This document shows positions 1-9,900 of a stretch of DNA of 29,371 nucleotides, piece by piece. A program made the translations under genes and the position numbers. Origin of the DNA: a virus; the IMG/VR virus record IMGVR_UViG_3300004369_000098, positions 1 to 29,371 of that record. The stretch is one strand, 5' to 3'. A model generated the notes under the pieces. It did no database searches and was not told the origin of the DNA. It saw nothing but the letters and a program-made list of their open reading frames with translations. Each line of letters starts with the position of its first letter. Within the stretch, counting starts at the first letter, position 1.

Positions 1-2
1 CA

Positions 3-437
3 GAAAAGTTCTGGCAACTCTGTGATATGGCTCTGAGTGAGGACGCAGAAGGTAATGTTGTCGAAAGAGAAATCACTGCTGGTTGGTATTGCACAGAAGA
101 TGGGCACACGACCTCAGTAGCACACTGGTTAGAAGAAGATGACTTCCGTCGTAACGGTGGAGTCATGAATCATGAAACTCTGGACACCATGAGCAAGCGT
201 AAGAAACCCTTCACAGTTGACTATACTGGTTTTGGTTGGGTTATGATTAAGAACGGAGTCTTTGAGAATCTTGAGTATCCTTGGTTTGCTCCTAAGATGC
301 AAGTCTTTGAGTCTGGTGCAGTTCAGGATATGTGTGGAGAAGACGTATCGTTCTGTCTCGATGCAAAAGAAAAAGGCTTTGATATCTGGTGTGATCCTCG
401 GATCCGCGTTGGACACGAAAAGACTCGTGTAATCTGA
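3..437 (+). CDS. Glycosyltransferase-like protein, C-terminal part (5' end outside window)
   Basis: The frame is open from the window edge (position 3) and continues upstream of the ATG at 27, so this is the 3' end of a longer gene. The visible part resembles the C-terminal half of GT-A fold (family 2-like) glycosyltransferases found in cyanophages. It has an aromatic segment (DYTGFGWVMIK), then a CGEDVSFC motif whose acidic pair would sit near the sugar-nucleotide/metal site, then GFDIWCDPRIRVGH with a conserved late His. Such enzymes transfer a sugar from a nucleotide donor; the acceptor (virion protein, DNA or host surface glycan) cannot be told. The stop (TGA 435-437) overlaps the next ATG by one base. 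Base composition is richer in G+C than the structural genes downstream. The family call rests on motif reading only, because the nucleotide-binding N-terminus is not in view. Confidence 0.7.
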   Translation, partial: EKFWQLCDMALSEDAEGNVVEREITAGWYCTEDGHTTSVAHWLEEDDFRRNGGVMNHETLDTMSKRKKPFTVDYTGFGWVMIKNGVFENLEYPWFAPKMQVFESGAVQDMCGEDVSFCLDAKEKGFDIWCDPRIRVGHEKTRVI

Positions 438-589
438 TGTTTGACATTGTATATCGCGGGAGAGTTCTATACCGTAATCTCACACATGAAGAGTGTGCTG
501 AGGTCCTTGATGAACTCTCTCAGAAATACTATGAAGATTCTGATTTTGATGTAAACGAACTTGAATTAAGGGAGAAAAAGAATGGCTAA
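437..589 (+). CDS. Small acidic hypothetical protein, 50 aa
   Basis: The ATG at 437-439 overlaps the previous stop codon by one base (TGATG), a typical translational-coupling arrangement, and the frame runs 50 codons to TAA at 587-589. The product starts MFDIVYRGRVLYRN and continues into a helix-like stretch rich in Glu and Asp (EECAEVLDELSQKYYED). It contains no signal peptide or membrane segment. The gene is too short for any family to be assigned confidently, but its tight overlap on both sides and ordinary codon use support it as real. Its tail end carries the ribosome binding site of the next gene. Function is unknown; a small regulatory or accessory protein is possible but not shown. 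Confidence 0.65.
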   Translation: MFDIVYRGRVLYRNLTHEECAEVLDELSQKYYEDSDFDVNELELREKKNG

Positions 590-728
590 AGGTGCTTCAA
601 TGAATAAGAGCAGTCATGTGCCCGGACCCCCGAAAAAAACTCGGCAGGGTAACAGCAAACTGACACTGCTCTCCGCTACTTCTCGCAATGGGCGTAAGAA
701 AAAATATCGCGGACAAGGTAGAGGATAA
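582..728 (+). CDS. Small highly basic hypothetical protein, 48 aa
   Basis: The start at 582 overlaps the upstream gene by 8 bases and is preceded by a strong Shine-Dalgarno stretch (AGGGAG, 569-574) seven bases away. The product begins MAKGASMNKSSHVPGPPKK and ends in an Arg/Lys/Gly-rich tail (RNGRKKKYRGQGRG). I count 13 Lys+Arg in 48 residues and no Asp or Glu, so it must be strongly positive. That composition, with Pro and Gly and little hydrophobic content, suggests a disordered nucleic-acid-binding or ribosome-associated peptide, but that is inference. Small proteins with this kind of start are familiar from cyanomyovirus genomes, where they are unnamed. An in-frame ATG at 600 is a weaker alternative start. 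Confidence 0.7.
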   Translation: MAKGASMNKSSHVPGPPKKTRQGNSKLTLLSATSRNGRKKKYRGQGRG

Positions 729-729
729 G

Positions 730-1326
730 ATGTACTTAGAAGGTAATGATGAATGGAATCAGATTCATTCTGAAGACCTTTGGATCTACAATAAATTAAT
801 CCTAAGTCGGGTTTTGGGTTATACTTGTGGTCCTGTTGGGACTACAGTACCCAAGCCCGACTTTTATATTGTACGTCCATGTATGAATTTACTTGGAATG
901 GGACGCAATGCACGTATTGATTTCATTCATAAGTACACTGAACGTTATCATCCAGGTGAATTTTGGTGCGAAATCTTTGAAGGGGATCATATTAGCGTTG
1001 ATTTTCAGAATCAAGAGTGTAAGTTATCCGTTTTAGGTACTCGTGAAGAGAGTGATCCTCTTTATAGATGGCAAAAGTGGGAAAAAATTGATTTTACAAT
1101 CAATTTTCCAGAAATTCTAAAGAATCTAAAGGGCAACTATGAGTGGATTAACTGCGAATTTATAGGTGAAAAGTTGATTGAAGTGCATTTTCGCCAAAAT
1201 CCAGACTTTAGACATGGAAATTCAATTGCAATTCCCGTATGGAATGACCAAAGTGTTGAGAGTATAGATAATTTGGAGTATATAAACGACTCCGACTATC
1301 TTCGAAAAGGTTTTTACATTGATTAA
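730..1326 (+). CDS. Conserved-type hypothetical phage protein, 198 aa, faint ATP-grasp resemblance
   Basis: The frame is open from an ATG at 688, but that start lies inside the preceding gene. I prefer 730, which gives a start two bases after the upstream stop, with AGAGGA (720-725) four bases before it. The protein is Trp/Tyr rich with no membrane segment. Segments such as YIVRPCMNLLGMG, GEFWCEIFEGDHISVDF and WINCEFIGEKLIEVHFR read like the nucleotide-binding and late Asn/Glu-His segments of ATP-grasp enzymes, but the usual glycine-rich loop is not obvious and the protein is short for that superfamily. I do not assign an activity. The neighbours are two tiny genes and a 61-codon gene, all before the baseplate block. 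Its G+C content falls from about 40 percent at the start to near 25 percent in the middle. Confidence 0.8.
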   Translation: MYLEGNDEWNQIHSEDLWIYNKLILSRVLGYTCGPVGTTVPKPDFYIVRPCMNLLGMGRNARIDFIHKYTERYHPGEFWCEIFEGDHISVDFQNQECKLSVLGTREESDPLYRWQKWEKIDFTINFPEILKNLKGNYEWINCEFIGEKLIEVHFRQNPDFRHGNSIAIPVWNDQSVESIDNLEYINDSDYLRKGFYID

Positions 1327-1367
1327 CGGGATAGGAACCCCGTAAAAAGTTCTGTTCAACCCCTAAA

Positions 1368-1373
1368 AAGGAG
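1368..1373 (+). promoter_or_regulatory. Strong ribosome binding site (AAGGAG)
   Basis: AAGGAG lies seven bases upstream of the ATG at 1381. It is one of the best Shine-Dalgarno matches in the window and fixes the start of the 61-codon gene. The preceding 54-base gap (1327-1380) also has a weak 5-bp inverted repeat (ACGGG/CCCGT), too short to call a terminator. Confidence 0.7.
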
Positions 1374-1380
1374 AAAACAG

Positions 1381-1566
1381 ATGGCAAACTCGCCAGTTGA
1401 TAAAGGAAGTGACTTTATAAAGTCCGGAATGACACTGATTACAGAAATTGCTTCCGAAAAATACCTCAAAAAAACAAAAAAATACGAAGTTCCAAAGGAT
1501 CGCTACTCAAGACCATGTGGTGGAGCTGGAGGATTTGACGATTTTGTTGAAAGATGGCATGAATAA
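1381..1566 (+). CDS. Small hypothetical protein, 61 aa
   Basis: This short gene has a strong ribosome binding site and sits between the 198-codon gene and the gp25 gene. The N-terminal half (residues 1-30) reads as a helix with mixed charge. It is followed by a lysine-rich stretch (KYLKKTKKYEVPK) and a C-terminal signature, SRPCGGAGGFDDFVERWHE, which is unusually Gly- and Trp-rich for so small a protein and probably the conserved part. There is no signal peptide or membrane helix. I do not recognise the family. Its place just before the baseplate genes and ahead of a candidate late promoter suggests an accessory gene and not a wedge component, but nothing in the sequence proves a role. Confidence 0.75.
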   Translation: MANSPVDKGSDFIKSGMTLITEIASEKYLKKTKKYEVPKDRYSRPCGGAGGFDDFVERWHE

Positions 1567-1581
1567 CCACAAAAAACGCAT

Positions 1582-1588
1582 CTAAATA
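1582..1588 (+). promoter_or_regulatory. Candidate T4-type late promoter (CTAAATA) before gp25
   Basis: CTAAATA lies 20 bases before the gp25 start in the only gap ahead of the baseplate block. T4 late promoters use TATAAATA at -10, read by the gp55 sigma factor with sliding-clamp activation, and cyanophage versions such as CTAAATA and NATAAATA have been reported. The match is short and AT-rich, so position is the main support. It would drive the gp25-gp6-gp7 transcript. Confidence 0.55.
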
Positions 1589-1608
1589 AGATAGATTTAT
1601 ACAACTTC

Positions 1609-2010
1609 ATGCCTGTAGAAAGGGTAAGTAAAGGTTTTAAAGATATAAGTGCTACTTTTCAGGTAAGTGCTTTAAATCGTGACTTGATCGGACTCAAAAA
1701 TGAGTCTGCAATTGCTCGTTCTATCAGAAATCTTGTACTTACCCTTCCAGGAGAAAGACCTTTTAGTGAAAAATTGGGATCCAATGTCTCAAAATCCGTT
1801 TTTGAGAACATGGATAACCTTAGCGCAAGGATTATAGAACAAGAAATTGAAGTTACTATTAATAATTATGAACCAAGAGTAAATTTGCTCGAAGTTGATG
1901 TTGCACCAAACTTCGATAATAACGAATTTAATGTAACAATTCGATATGAAATTGTTGGAATTGACGTATTACCACAGCAATTGACATTTGCCTTACAACA
2001 GACACGATAA
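1609..2010 (+). CDS. gp25: Baseplate wedge subunit gp25
   Basis: The protein is 133 residues, matching T4 gp25 (132), the smallest wedge protein, related to the GpW/gp25 and type VI secretion TssE family. In T4 gp25 joins gp6 and gp53 near the inner baseplate where the sheath begins. Family features visible here are an N-terminal VSKGFKDISATFQ segment, the LTLPGERPF turn (about residues 44-52) and the EPR motif (88-90, in NNYEPRV), followed by beta strands ending in a hydrophobic tail. The ATG at 1609 gives the family-typical length. No strong Shine-Dalgarno precedes it, but a late-promoter-like CTAAATA lies just upstream. The gp6 start follows its stop codon with no gap, so the two are probably translationally coupled. 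Confidence 0.95.
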   Translation: MPVERVSKGFKDISATFQVSALNRDLIGLKNESAIARSIRNLVLTLPGERPFSEKLGSNVSKSVFENMDNLSARIIEQEIEVTINNYEPRVNLLEVDVAPNFDNNEFNVTIRYEIVGIDVLPQQLTFALQQTR

Positions 2011-3924
2011 ATGGCACTAGTAAATTTTAGCAATCTCGATTTCGATCAAATTAAGAGTTCTCTCAAGGAATATCTGAGAGCGAACTCAAATTTTACTGAC
2101 TATGATTTCGAAGGTTCCAATTTATCAACAATTATCGATACGCTTGCATATAATACCTACATTACTTCGTACAACGCTAACATGGTTAGCAACGAAGTTT
2201 TTATTGACTCGGCAACATTAAGAGAAAACGTCGTTTCTCTTGCAAGAGCTATTGGATATGTTCCAAAGTCCAGAAAGTCTTCAACTGCAACAATATCTTT
2301 CTTTGTTGATACTTCATCATTATCAAGTATACCACAAACATTAACTCTCCAAAAAGGACTTGTATGTACAAGTACCAATGTTGTACAGGGTGAGAGTTAT
2401 TCTTTTAATATTGTAGATACAATTACTAAACCAGTAATTAATAATATAGTATCTTTCGATTCCTTTGAGGTATATGAGGGAACATATGTTACCCAGTCAT
2501 TTACTGTTGATGCAAATAACCAAAACCAAAAATTTATACTTAACAACTCTGGAATTGACGTAAGTTCGATTAGAGTTTCTGTTAGAAATACTCAGGATAG
2601 TACCGTAACAAGAAAATTTAGTCTTTCCGAGAGTCTTATTGATATTGGACCAGAATCAAAAGTATTTTTTATTCAAGAAATAGAAGATCAGAGATATGAA
2701 TTGATCTTTGGTGATGGTGTTTTTGGTGTAAAACTTGATAATTTAAACTACATTGAAGTTTCTTATATTATTTGTAATGGAAAGAGTGGTGATGGAATAT
2801 CTAAATTCACTTATGCCGGAAGAATCCTAGACAATAATGGAAGTGTAGTAACAGAAACTATATCTGCAGTTTCTACTGATATTAGTTCAAATAATGGTCA
2901 AGAACTCGAAAGTGTAGATTCTATCAAAAAGTTCGCTCCAAGAATCTATGCATCTCAAAATCGTGCAGTAACAGCTTCTGACTACGAATCAATTGTCCCA
3001 ACAATTTTTCCCGAAGCAGAATCGGTCTCTGTATATGGTGGAGAAACATTAGTTCCACCAAGATATGGAAAAGTTTATATTTCAATTAAACCATATAATG
3101 GAGATTTTGTTTCTAGTATTATAAAAGATAATATTGTAAAAAGATTGAGAACATATGCTGTTGCAGGAATTGTTCCAGAAATCATAGATCTTAAATACCT
3201 TTATGTCGAATATGATACGACGGCATATTATAATGAAAATCTTGCATCTGGAGCTGGATCTATAAAATCTATAATTGAAAGAAATATTTCAGCATACTCA
3301 GACTCCTCAGAATTGAACAAATATGGGGCGAGATTTAAGTATAGTAAATTTCAAAAAATAATTGACGATAGTAATATTTCAATTACCTCAAATATTACAA
3401 AAATAATTATTCGTCGCAATCTACAGGCAAAGATTAATACTCTTGCCGATTATGAAATTTGTTATGGAAACTCATTCCATCTTAAGAATCCAAAATCTGG
3501 ATATAATATCAAATCCTCGGGATTTAACATCGATGGTGTTGTAGATACGGTTTATATGAGCGATCTTCCAAATGGAGATGCGAAAACTGGATCAATCTTT
3601 TTATTCAAATTAACTTCTTCTACAGAACCAGTAATTGTTCGAAACAATATTGGTACAATAAATTATGAGAGAGGAGAAATTAATCTTTATCCCATTAAAA
3701 TAACAAATACTCTGAAATCAAAGAGTGGTGTAAAAATTATAGAAATTTCCGCAATTCCAAAGTCGAATGACGTTATTGGAAAAGAGGATCTTTATTTGCA
3801 ACTAGATATTAATAACAGCGTATTAAATATGCAAACTGATGACATTGAATCTGGAGCTAATATCTCTGGAACATCATACACAGTAACATCAAGTTATACA
3901 AACGGAAGTTTAATCAGATTGTAA
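2011..3924 (+). CDS. gp6: Baseplate wedge subunit gp6
   Basis: The 637-residue protein is close to T4 gp6 (660), which dimerises between neighbouring wedges to form the continuous inner ring of the baseplate and belongs to the broad gp6/baseplate-J group. The N-terminus is diagnostic: FSNLDFDQIKSSLKEYLR, then EGSNLSTIIDTLAYNTY (about 34-50), then FIDSATLRENVVSLARAIGY. The motif SQNRAVTASDYESIVP (near residues 315-330) is the typical baseplate-J-like loop before the C-terminal domain. The ATG abuts the gp25 stop, and the stop is one base before the gp7-like ATG at 3926, so gp25, gp6 and the giant gene are probably one coupled unit. The last 80 or so residues look less conserved and include a Ser/Thr-rich tail. 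Confidence 0.95.
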   Translation: MALVNFSNLDFDQIKSSLKEYLRANSNFTDYDFEGSNLSTIIDTLAYNTYITSYNANMVSNEVFIDSATLRENVVSLARAIGYVPKSRKSSTATISFFVDTSSLSSIPQTLTLQKGLVCTSTNVVQGESYSFNIVDTITKPVINNIVSFDSFEVYEGTYVTQSFTVDANNQNQKFILNNSGIDVSSIRVSVRNTQDSTVTRKFSLSESLIDIGPESKVFFIQEIEDQRYELIFGDGVFGVKLDNLNYIEVSYIICNGKSGDGISKFTYAGRILDNNGSVVTETISAVSTDISSNNGQELESVDSIKKFAPRIYASQNRAVTASDYESIVPTIFPEAESVSVYGGETLVPPRYGKVYISIKPYNGDFVSSIIKDNIVKRLRTYAVAGIVPEIIDLKYLYVEYDTTAYYNENLASGAGSIKSIIERNISAYSDSSELNKYGARFKYSKFQKIIDDSNISITSNITKIIIRRNLQAKINTLADYEICYGNSFHLKNPKSGYNIKSSGFNIDGVVDTVYMSDLPNGDAKTGSIFLFKLTSSTEPVIVRNNIGTINYERGEINLYPIKITNTLKSKSGVKIIEISAIPKSNDVIGKEDLYLQLDINNSVLNMQTDDIESGANISGTSYTVTSSYTNGSLIRL

Positions 3925-3925
3925 T

Positions 3926-6900
3926 ATGTCAGAAACAAGAGTAAAGATCGGTTCAATTATTGAGAATCAAGTACCTTCTTATGTTAGAGAAGAGTTTCCT
4001 CTTCTTGTGGAATTTTTATCTCAATATTATCAATCATTAGAATATCAAAGTGGTCCATCAGACATAATTCAAAATATTGATAAGTACGTCAAATTGGATA
4101 ATATTACCAATTTGATTGAATCGACTACTCTCACATCATTTGTAGAATTTTATGATAGTACAATAAATGTAGAATCTACTGCAGGATTTCCAGACACCTA
4201 TGGTTTAATCTTAATTGACAATGAGATTGTTACTTATAAATCAAAGACTTCAACTTCATTTAATGAATGTGTAAGGGGTTTTGTTGGAACAAGTTCATAC
4301 CACAACACCATCGAAACAGATGATCTGGTATTCCTCGATTCTAATGTCGATGAGCATGAGAGCGGATCTGCGGTATCCAATTTAAGCGTTATATTTTTAA
4401 AAGAGTTTCTAATAAAATTAAAAGGCCAAATTTCGCCAGGATTTGATAGAAAAGATCTTTATTCTGAAGTAAATGAATCTTTATTCTTAAAGCATTCAAA
4501 AGATTTTTATTCCTCAAAGGGAACTGACAGTTCTTTTAAAATTCTATTCAATGTATTGTATGGTGATACAGATTCTTCGGTAATAAAACCAAGAGATTAT
4601 TTAATTCAACCATCCGATGCACAATATTACATTACCAAAGATTTAGTTGTTGAAGCATTATCTGGAGATCCAAGAGATCTTGTTGGCTCAACTCTATATC
4701 AAGATGATGATGGATTTTTTGAGTCTGCAAAGGGAACGGTTTCTAAAGTAGAAAGAATTCTTAGAGGGGAAAAAGAGTATTTCGTAGTAAGTCTTGATTA
4801 CGATCAAGACAAAGATACGGATACCAACCAGGAACTCGGTGAGTTTACAATTCATCCTAAAACAAGGGCAACAAGCACAATAGGGATTGGCAAAACAACA
4901 ATCGATGTAGATTCTACAGTTGGATTTCCAGCATCTGGAAAACTTGTAGTAAACTCTGCAACTAACACCCAATTTTATATCGATTATTCGGATAAAACTA
5001 TTAATCAATTTTTAGATTGCTCCGGAATAACTCAAGAAATTTCTATCGGAAAAGAAATTTCTTTGGATTCATATGCTTATGCTTTTGTTGGAGTATCAAC
5101 ATCAAATCTTGTTACTGTTAGGGTAACTGGTGTTTTATCTGATTTACAAATTCTCGATAAGACATACTATTACGAGAAAAATGATACAATTCAAATCGAA
5201 ACTTTGGGATCAAAACTGAGTGACCACAAAGCAAATAATTGGTTTTTTAATGTATCAGGAAGATATGATGTAAAATCAGTAGAATTAATTGATATATCAA
5301 ACTATACGTATAAAATAAATTTATATGATGAGCACGATTTTGTCGTCGGAGATTCGATCACTATTATTTCTTCCGATAGTAGAGAATTCTATGGACAAAT
5401 AATACCAGAAAATATTACATCTATTCACCATTCAAGTGTTACTGGTTTTGATAATAAGACTTCATTTAATATTAGTGGACAAGGCGAGCTTAGTACAAAT
5501 AATTTCTATACTGTCAGAAAAGATGTAAAGAAAGTATCTACCACAAATTATTCTGAAATTGAAAAATATTCTGCGAATGTTCAGAATGTATATACTGATT
5601 TAAATTCTAATTTATATGTGGCATCCAATTCATTGCCAGCATATTACAATAATCCATTATCAATTATTGATAGATCTATTATTTTTTCTGGATCATTTTC
5701 TGGAACGGAATTAGTAATAGGTTCTCATAAGTTTATAACTGGAGATGCGATTGTTTACAATCCAACAGATGACTCAAATAAATTGGATCTTTTCCCCGGA
5801 ATTTATTTTGTTAAGGTAATTAATGGCACAACAATAAGTCTATCAAGAAGTTTAGAGAATATTTACACCGAAAATTATATCTCAGTATCCGGTACTGTAT
5901 CAAGTAATAAATTTTCTATACTCCAATTTAGCAACAGCGAATTAATTGAAGAAAGAGTAAAACCCCAGAAATTGATTAGAAAGTTGACAACTCCAGTCAA
6001 CGATAATTTAGACCACCAGACCCCCGTAGGATCGACTGGAATCTTCGTTAACGGCGTTGAACTGATAAACTATAAGACAAATGATTATATTTTCCATGGA
6101 CCAATTGAGAGGGTATCAACTACTTCTCCGGGAAGTGGATATGACGTTATCAATCCACCAGAATTAACAATTTCTGATGACTTGGGATCTGGGGCAACTG
6201 GAGTTGTAACTGTAACTGGTTCATTAAAAAGAGTTGATATTATTGATCCCGGTTTTGATTATCTCGAAGATCCAATTATAACAATTTCTGGTGGCGGTGG
6301 ATCTGGAGCTACCGTTAGAGCAAATTTGGTAGAATTTGAACATAGTTCCCAATTTAACTCCGAATCCACATCATTAAATGTCAATCTTACAAATGATACT
6401 ATTGGATTTGGTACATATCACAAATTTAGGGATTCTGAGGAGATTGTTTACAACCCTCAGGGTGGAACTGTGGTCGGTGGACTTTCCACGGGAGCAAAAT
6501 ATTACATATCTATTCAGGATGGATATACCGTTAAACTTCACAACACATTTAACGATTCTGCAGTAGGAATTAATACTATCAATTTAACTTCATTTGGAGG
6601 GGGCATTCATAAATTAGTTTCCACCGAAAGAAAGAAGAAAATAGGATCAATTTCTGTAGTAAGTGGTGGAAGTGGATATGTAAGTACCGGATCAAGCATT
6701 GCTTTTAATATTAAAGAAAGAATCGGAATTTCTACTTTATCTGGACAATCTTTTGGTGCAGTATTAAATCCGATTTTTAGAGGAGAAATCACATCAGTTT
6801 CTGTCACTTCGGGTGGTGATGGATATGGTAACGAAAATATTATTAATTACGACAAACAACCACAGTTTACACTTAACTCTGGTTCTGGAGCAGAAGTACT

Positions 6901-9900
6901 GCCAGTAATATCTGATGGAAGGATAAAGCAGGTATTTGTTACGAATGGTGGTAGTGGTTATAATTCCTCACCAGACCTTGTTATAAGCGATTCTGGGGGC
7001 GTTGGGGCTATTCTTTCACCAGTTGTTAGTGGTGGGCAATTAATTCAAGTAAATGTAATTTTTGAGGGAATTGGATATTCTGATGGATGCAATATTGATG
7101 TGATTGCAGCTGGATCGGGTGCGGCATTTGAAGCAAAAATTAGTTCTTGGAATATAAACAAAGTGGAAAGATTGATTTACTTCAATCAATTATCTGATGA
7201 TGATGGAATCATTCAAAAGTCTCATAAAGATGATTATGGACTTCAATATGGTCACGCATATGCACCAAGGAATTTAAGATCTGCAGTTCTTGCGGAAGAA
7301 TATGTAAATGAAGTTGCAATTTTTGTTCCAGACTTAAAAATTCTTTCTGGAGTAGAAATTGATTCTTCGGTACACTCACCAATAATTGGATGGGCATATG
7401 ATGGCAATCCAATTTATGGCCCATATGGATTTGATTCAAATGGAAATGTTAAGAGAATGGTATCTGGTTATGTACAATCTTTAAGTTCTACTAGACCAAA
7501 TACTCTACAATATCCAGTAGGATTTTTTGTTGAGGATTATATTTACACTGGATCTGGAGATCTTGATGAGCATAACGGAAAATTTGGACCAACTCCAGAA
7601 TATCCAGATGGAGTATATGCATATTTCTGCACCATAAACTCAACAACCGATTCTATCGGTCCATTCCAGTTCTATAGAAAACCAGTATTTCCATATGTAA
7701 TAGGAAATGCTTATAAATCAAAACCAATAGATTTTAATTTCTTATCAAATTCAAACCAAGATGAAATAGATATAAACAAAACTGAATGGAGTAGAAATAC
7801 TGCACCATATAACTTCACCTCATCAAGAAGTTATTATGACTTTGTTCTCGATTCCAATAAAATAAAGAAGCAATTATCAATTGTTAAAAACTCAACAAGA
7901 TCTGGAATAGATTCCATCGGAATTAAAACTGGTGGAACAAATTACCAAATTGGAGATCAAATAATCTTCAACAACACAAATACTGGTGGATTTGGAATTT
8001 CTGGAAAAGTATCTTTGATTGATGGTAAAGATATAACGAACATTGGTGTGACAACATCAACACTCACTGGTGTTCAGATGATTCCTCTTGCAGAATCTAA
8101 ACAGTTTGTTGGTTATGTGACGGATCCACATACTCTCATAAACAATCAATTAGTAACATTCTCAGCCTCAGGAATTAGTACAAGTGGAAAGATATCGGTT
8201 TTAAATAACAGATTACTACTTACAACTGGAATAGGATCTACCGGATATACTGGATTGGTCACTTATTTTAATGTAAGTGGAAGTCTCAGCAATATTCTAG
8301 AAAATGACATATACCAAATTCTTGATGAAGACATTAAGATTTTAAATGTAGACCCGACTTCATCTAGAATTAGAGTTTTACGTAGTTATAATGAAACGCA
8401 GGGGATAACTACAATATCATCTGGAATTGCATTAACTGAAAAAACCAGAAGAATCAATTTGCCTTTTGAAGTTTCATCTTTATCAAACAATTTAAAACTT
8501 GATAGGGAATATTATTTTGATCCTTCGGAATCTATTGGTATTGGAACGATTTCGGGCCCCGGAATAGGTTATACCTTAACATTTACAAATCCTGGAGTTG
8601 GACTTACTCAGATTAATATTCCAGTTGGATCCATATGGATCCCTAAGCATGGGTTAGAAACTGGAACGGAATTAACTTATTTTGATAATGGTGGAACGGC
8701 TGTTTCAATATCTACAGATGGCGTATCCAGTTATCAACTACAAAATAATTCTACAGTTTACGCAACTAAACTTGGGGATAATTTGATTGGAATTTCAACA
8801 ATTAAAGTTGGATTGGGAACGACAGGATCTTTTGTTGGAATTTCTACTACAGCATCTCTATTATATTTCACCAATGTTGGGTTAGGAAATTCGCATAGTT
8901 TTAAAACAAGCTATCAAAATACCCTCAAAGGAGAATTGACAACAAATTTAGTTACCGTTTCTACATCTTCCACTCATGGATTGAATGTTGGAGATTCTAT
9001 CAAGGTTTCCGTTTTACCAGGAATAATAACAAGTTTATATTCTGGTAATTACAATACAGTATCAGTTGCAAATACTCAGTTTTCTTATTCAATTTTAGAT
9101 TATCCAGAAGTTTCTTCTTATACTTCCTCCGATGGAGAACTTAAATATCAAACAACATCAAGAAGTGCCTATGGCCCCATTCATGAAATTTCGTTAAAAT
9201 CTAAGGGATTATCTTATAAATCTTTACCAGCAATATCCTCAGTACAATCTGGTGTTGGAACCGATGCAGTATTGATACCATATGGTAGAGATATTGGAAC
9301 AATCAATACAGTTGAATTGCAAGATATTGGTTTTGATTATCCTTCAGACCTTAGTTTAAGACCAACTGCAATCATACCTCAAATTTTAGAAGTAGAAAAT
9401 CTCGTTTCTTTTGATTATATTGGAATTAATTCTGTTGGAAGAAATTATAATATTGCCCCAGATCTGGTTGTAATTGATACCCTAACCAGACTTCCAAATG
9501 AGGAGGTAATTTTAGACTACAATCTTGGAGATTCTAATGTAACTATTTTAAAGAATGCTAAGAATCTTGATAGAAATACAACTACAATTTTCCCAGTAAA
9601 CAACGGTAATGGTGTTGGAATTAGTACTATACGATTTATTCCTTCATCTGAAGATGTTATTGTAACACTTGGATCAAGTTTTAGCAATGCTGCAGACTTC
9701 CCATTTGCAGTTGGTGACAAAGTTTTGATCGAAAATGTTAGCGTTGGTGTTGGATCTACTGCAAAGGGGTACAATTCTTCCTCATATGGATATGAATTTT
9801 TCACCATTGTAAATATAGATCCAAATATTGGTGGAATTGGAGCCACTGTTTCATATAATATTTCCGACAGACTTGGAAGTGGTGAAATAGTTGGAAATTA

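Noticed and set aside
688-729. Upstream ATG at 688 as start of the 198-residue gene
   Set aside because: It lies inside the 48-codon gene and would add 14 residues out of keeping with the rest; the ATG at 730 has a better-placed ribosome binding site and follows the upstream stop directly.
1326-1343. Inverted repeat ACGGG/CCCGT as a terminator after the 198-residue gene
   Set aside because: Only five base pairs, with an 8-base loop and no following T run; not enough to call.
6378-6566. 62-codon plus-strand frame inside the giant gene
   Set aside because: Shadow of the gp7-like frame, with no ribosome binding site and no plausible product.
6109-7135. Regular repeats as a CRISPR array or tandem DNA satellite
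   Set aside because: The repetition is in the protein, with variable spacing and diverged DNA, and the reading frame continues through all units.
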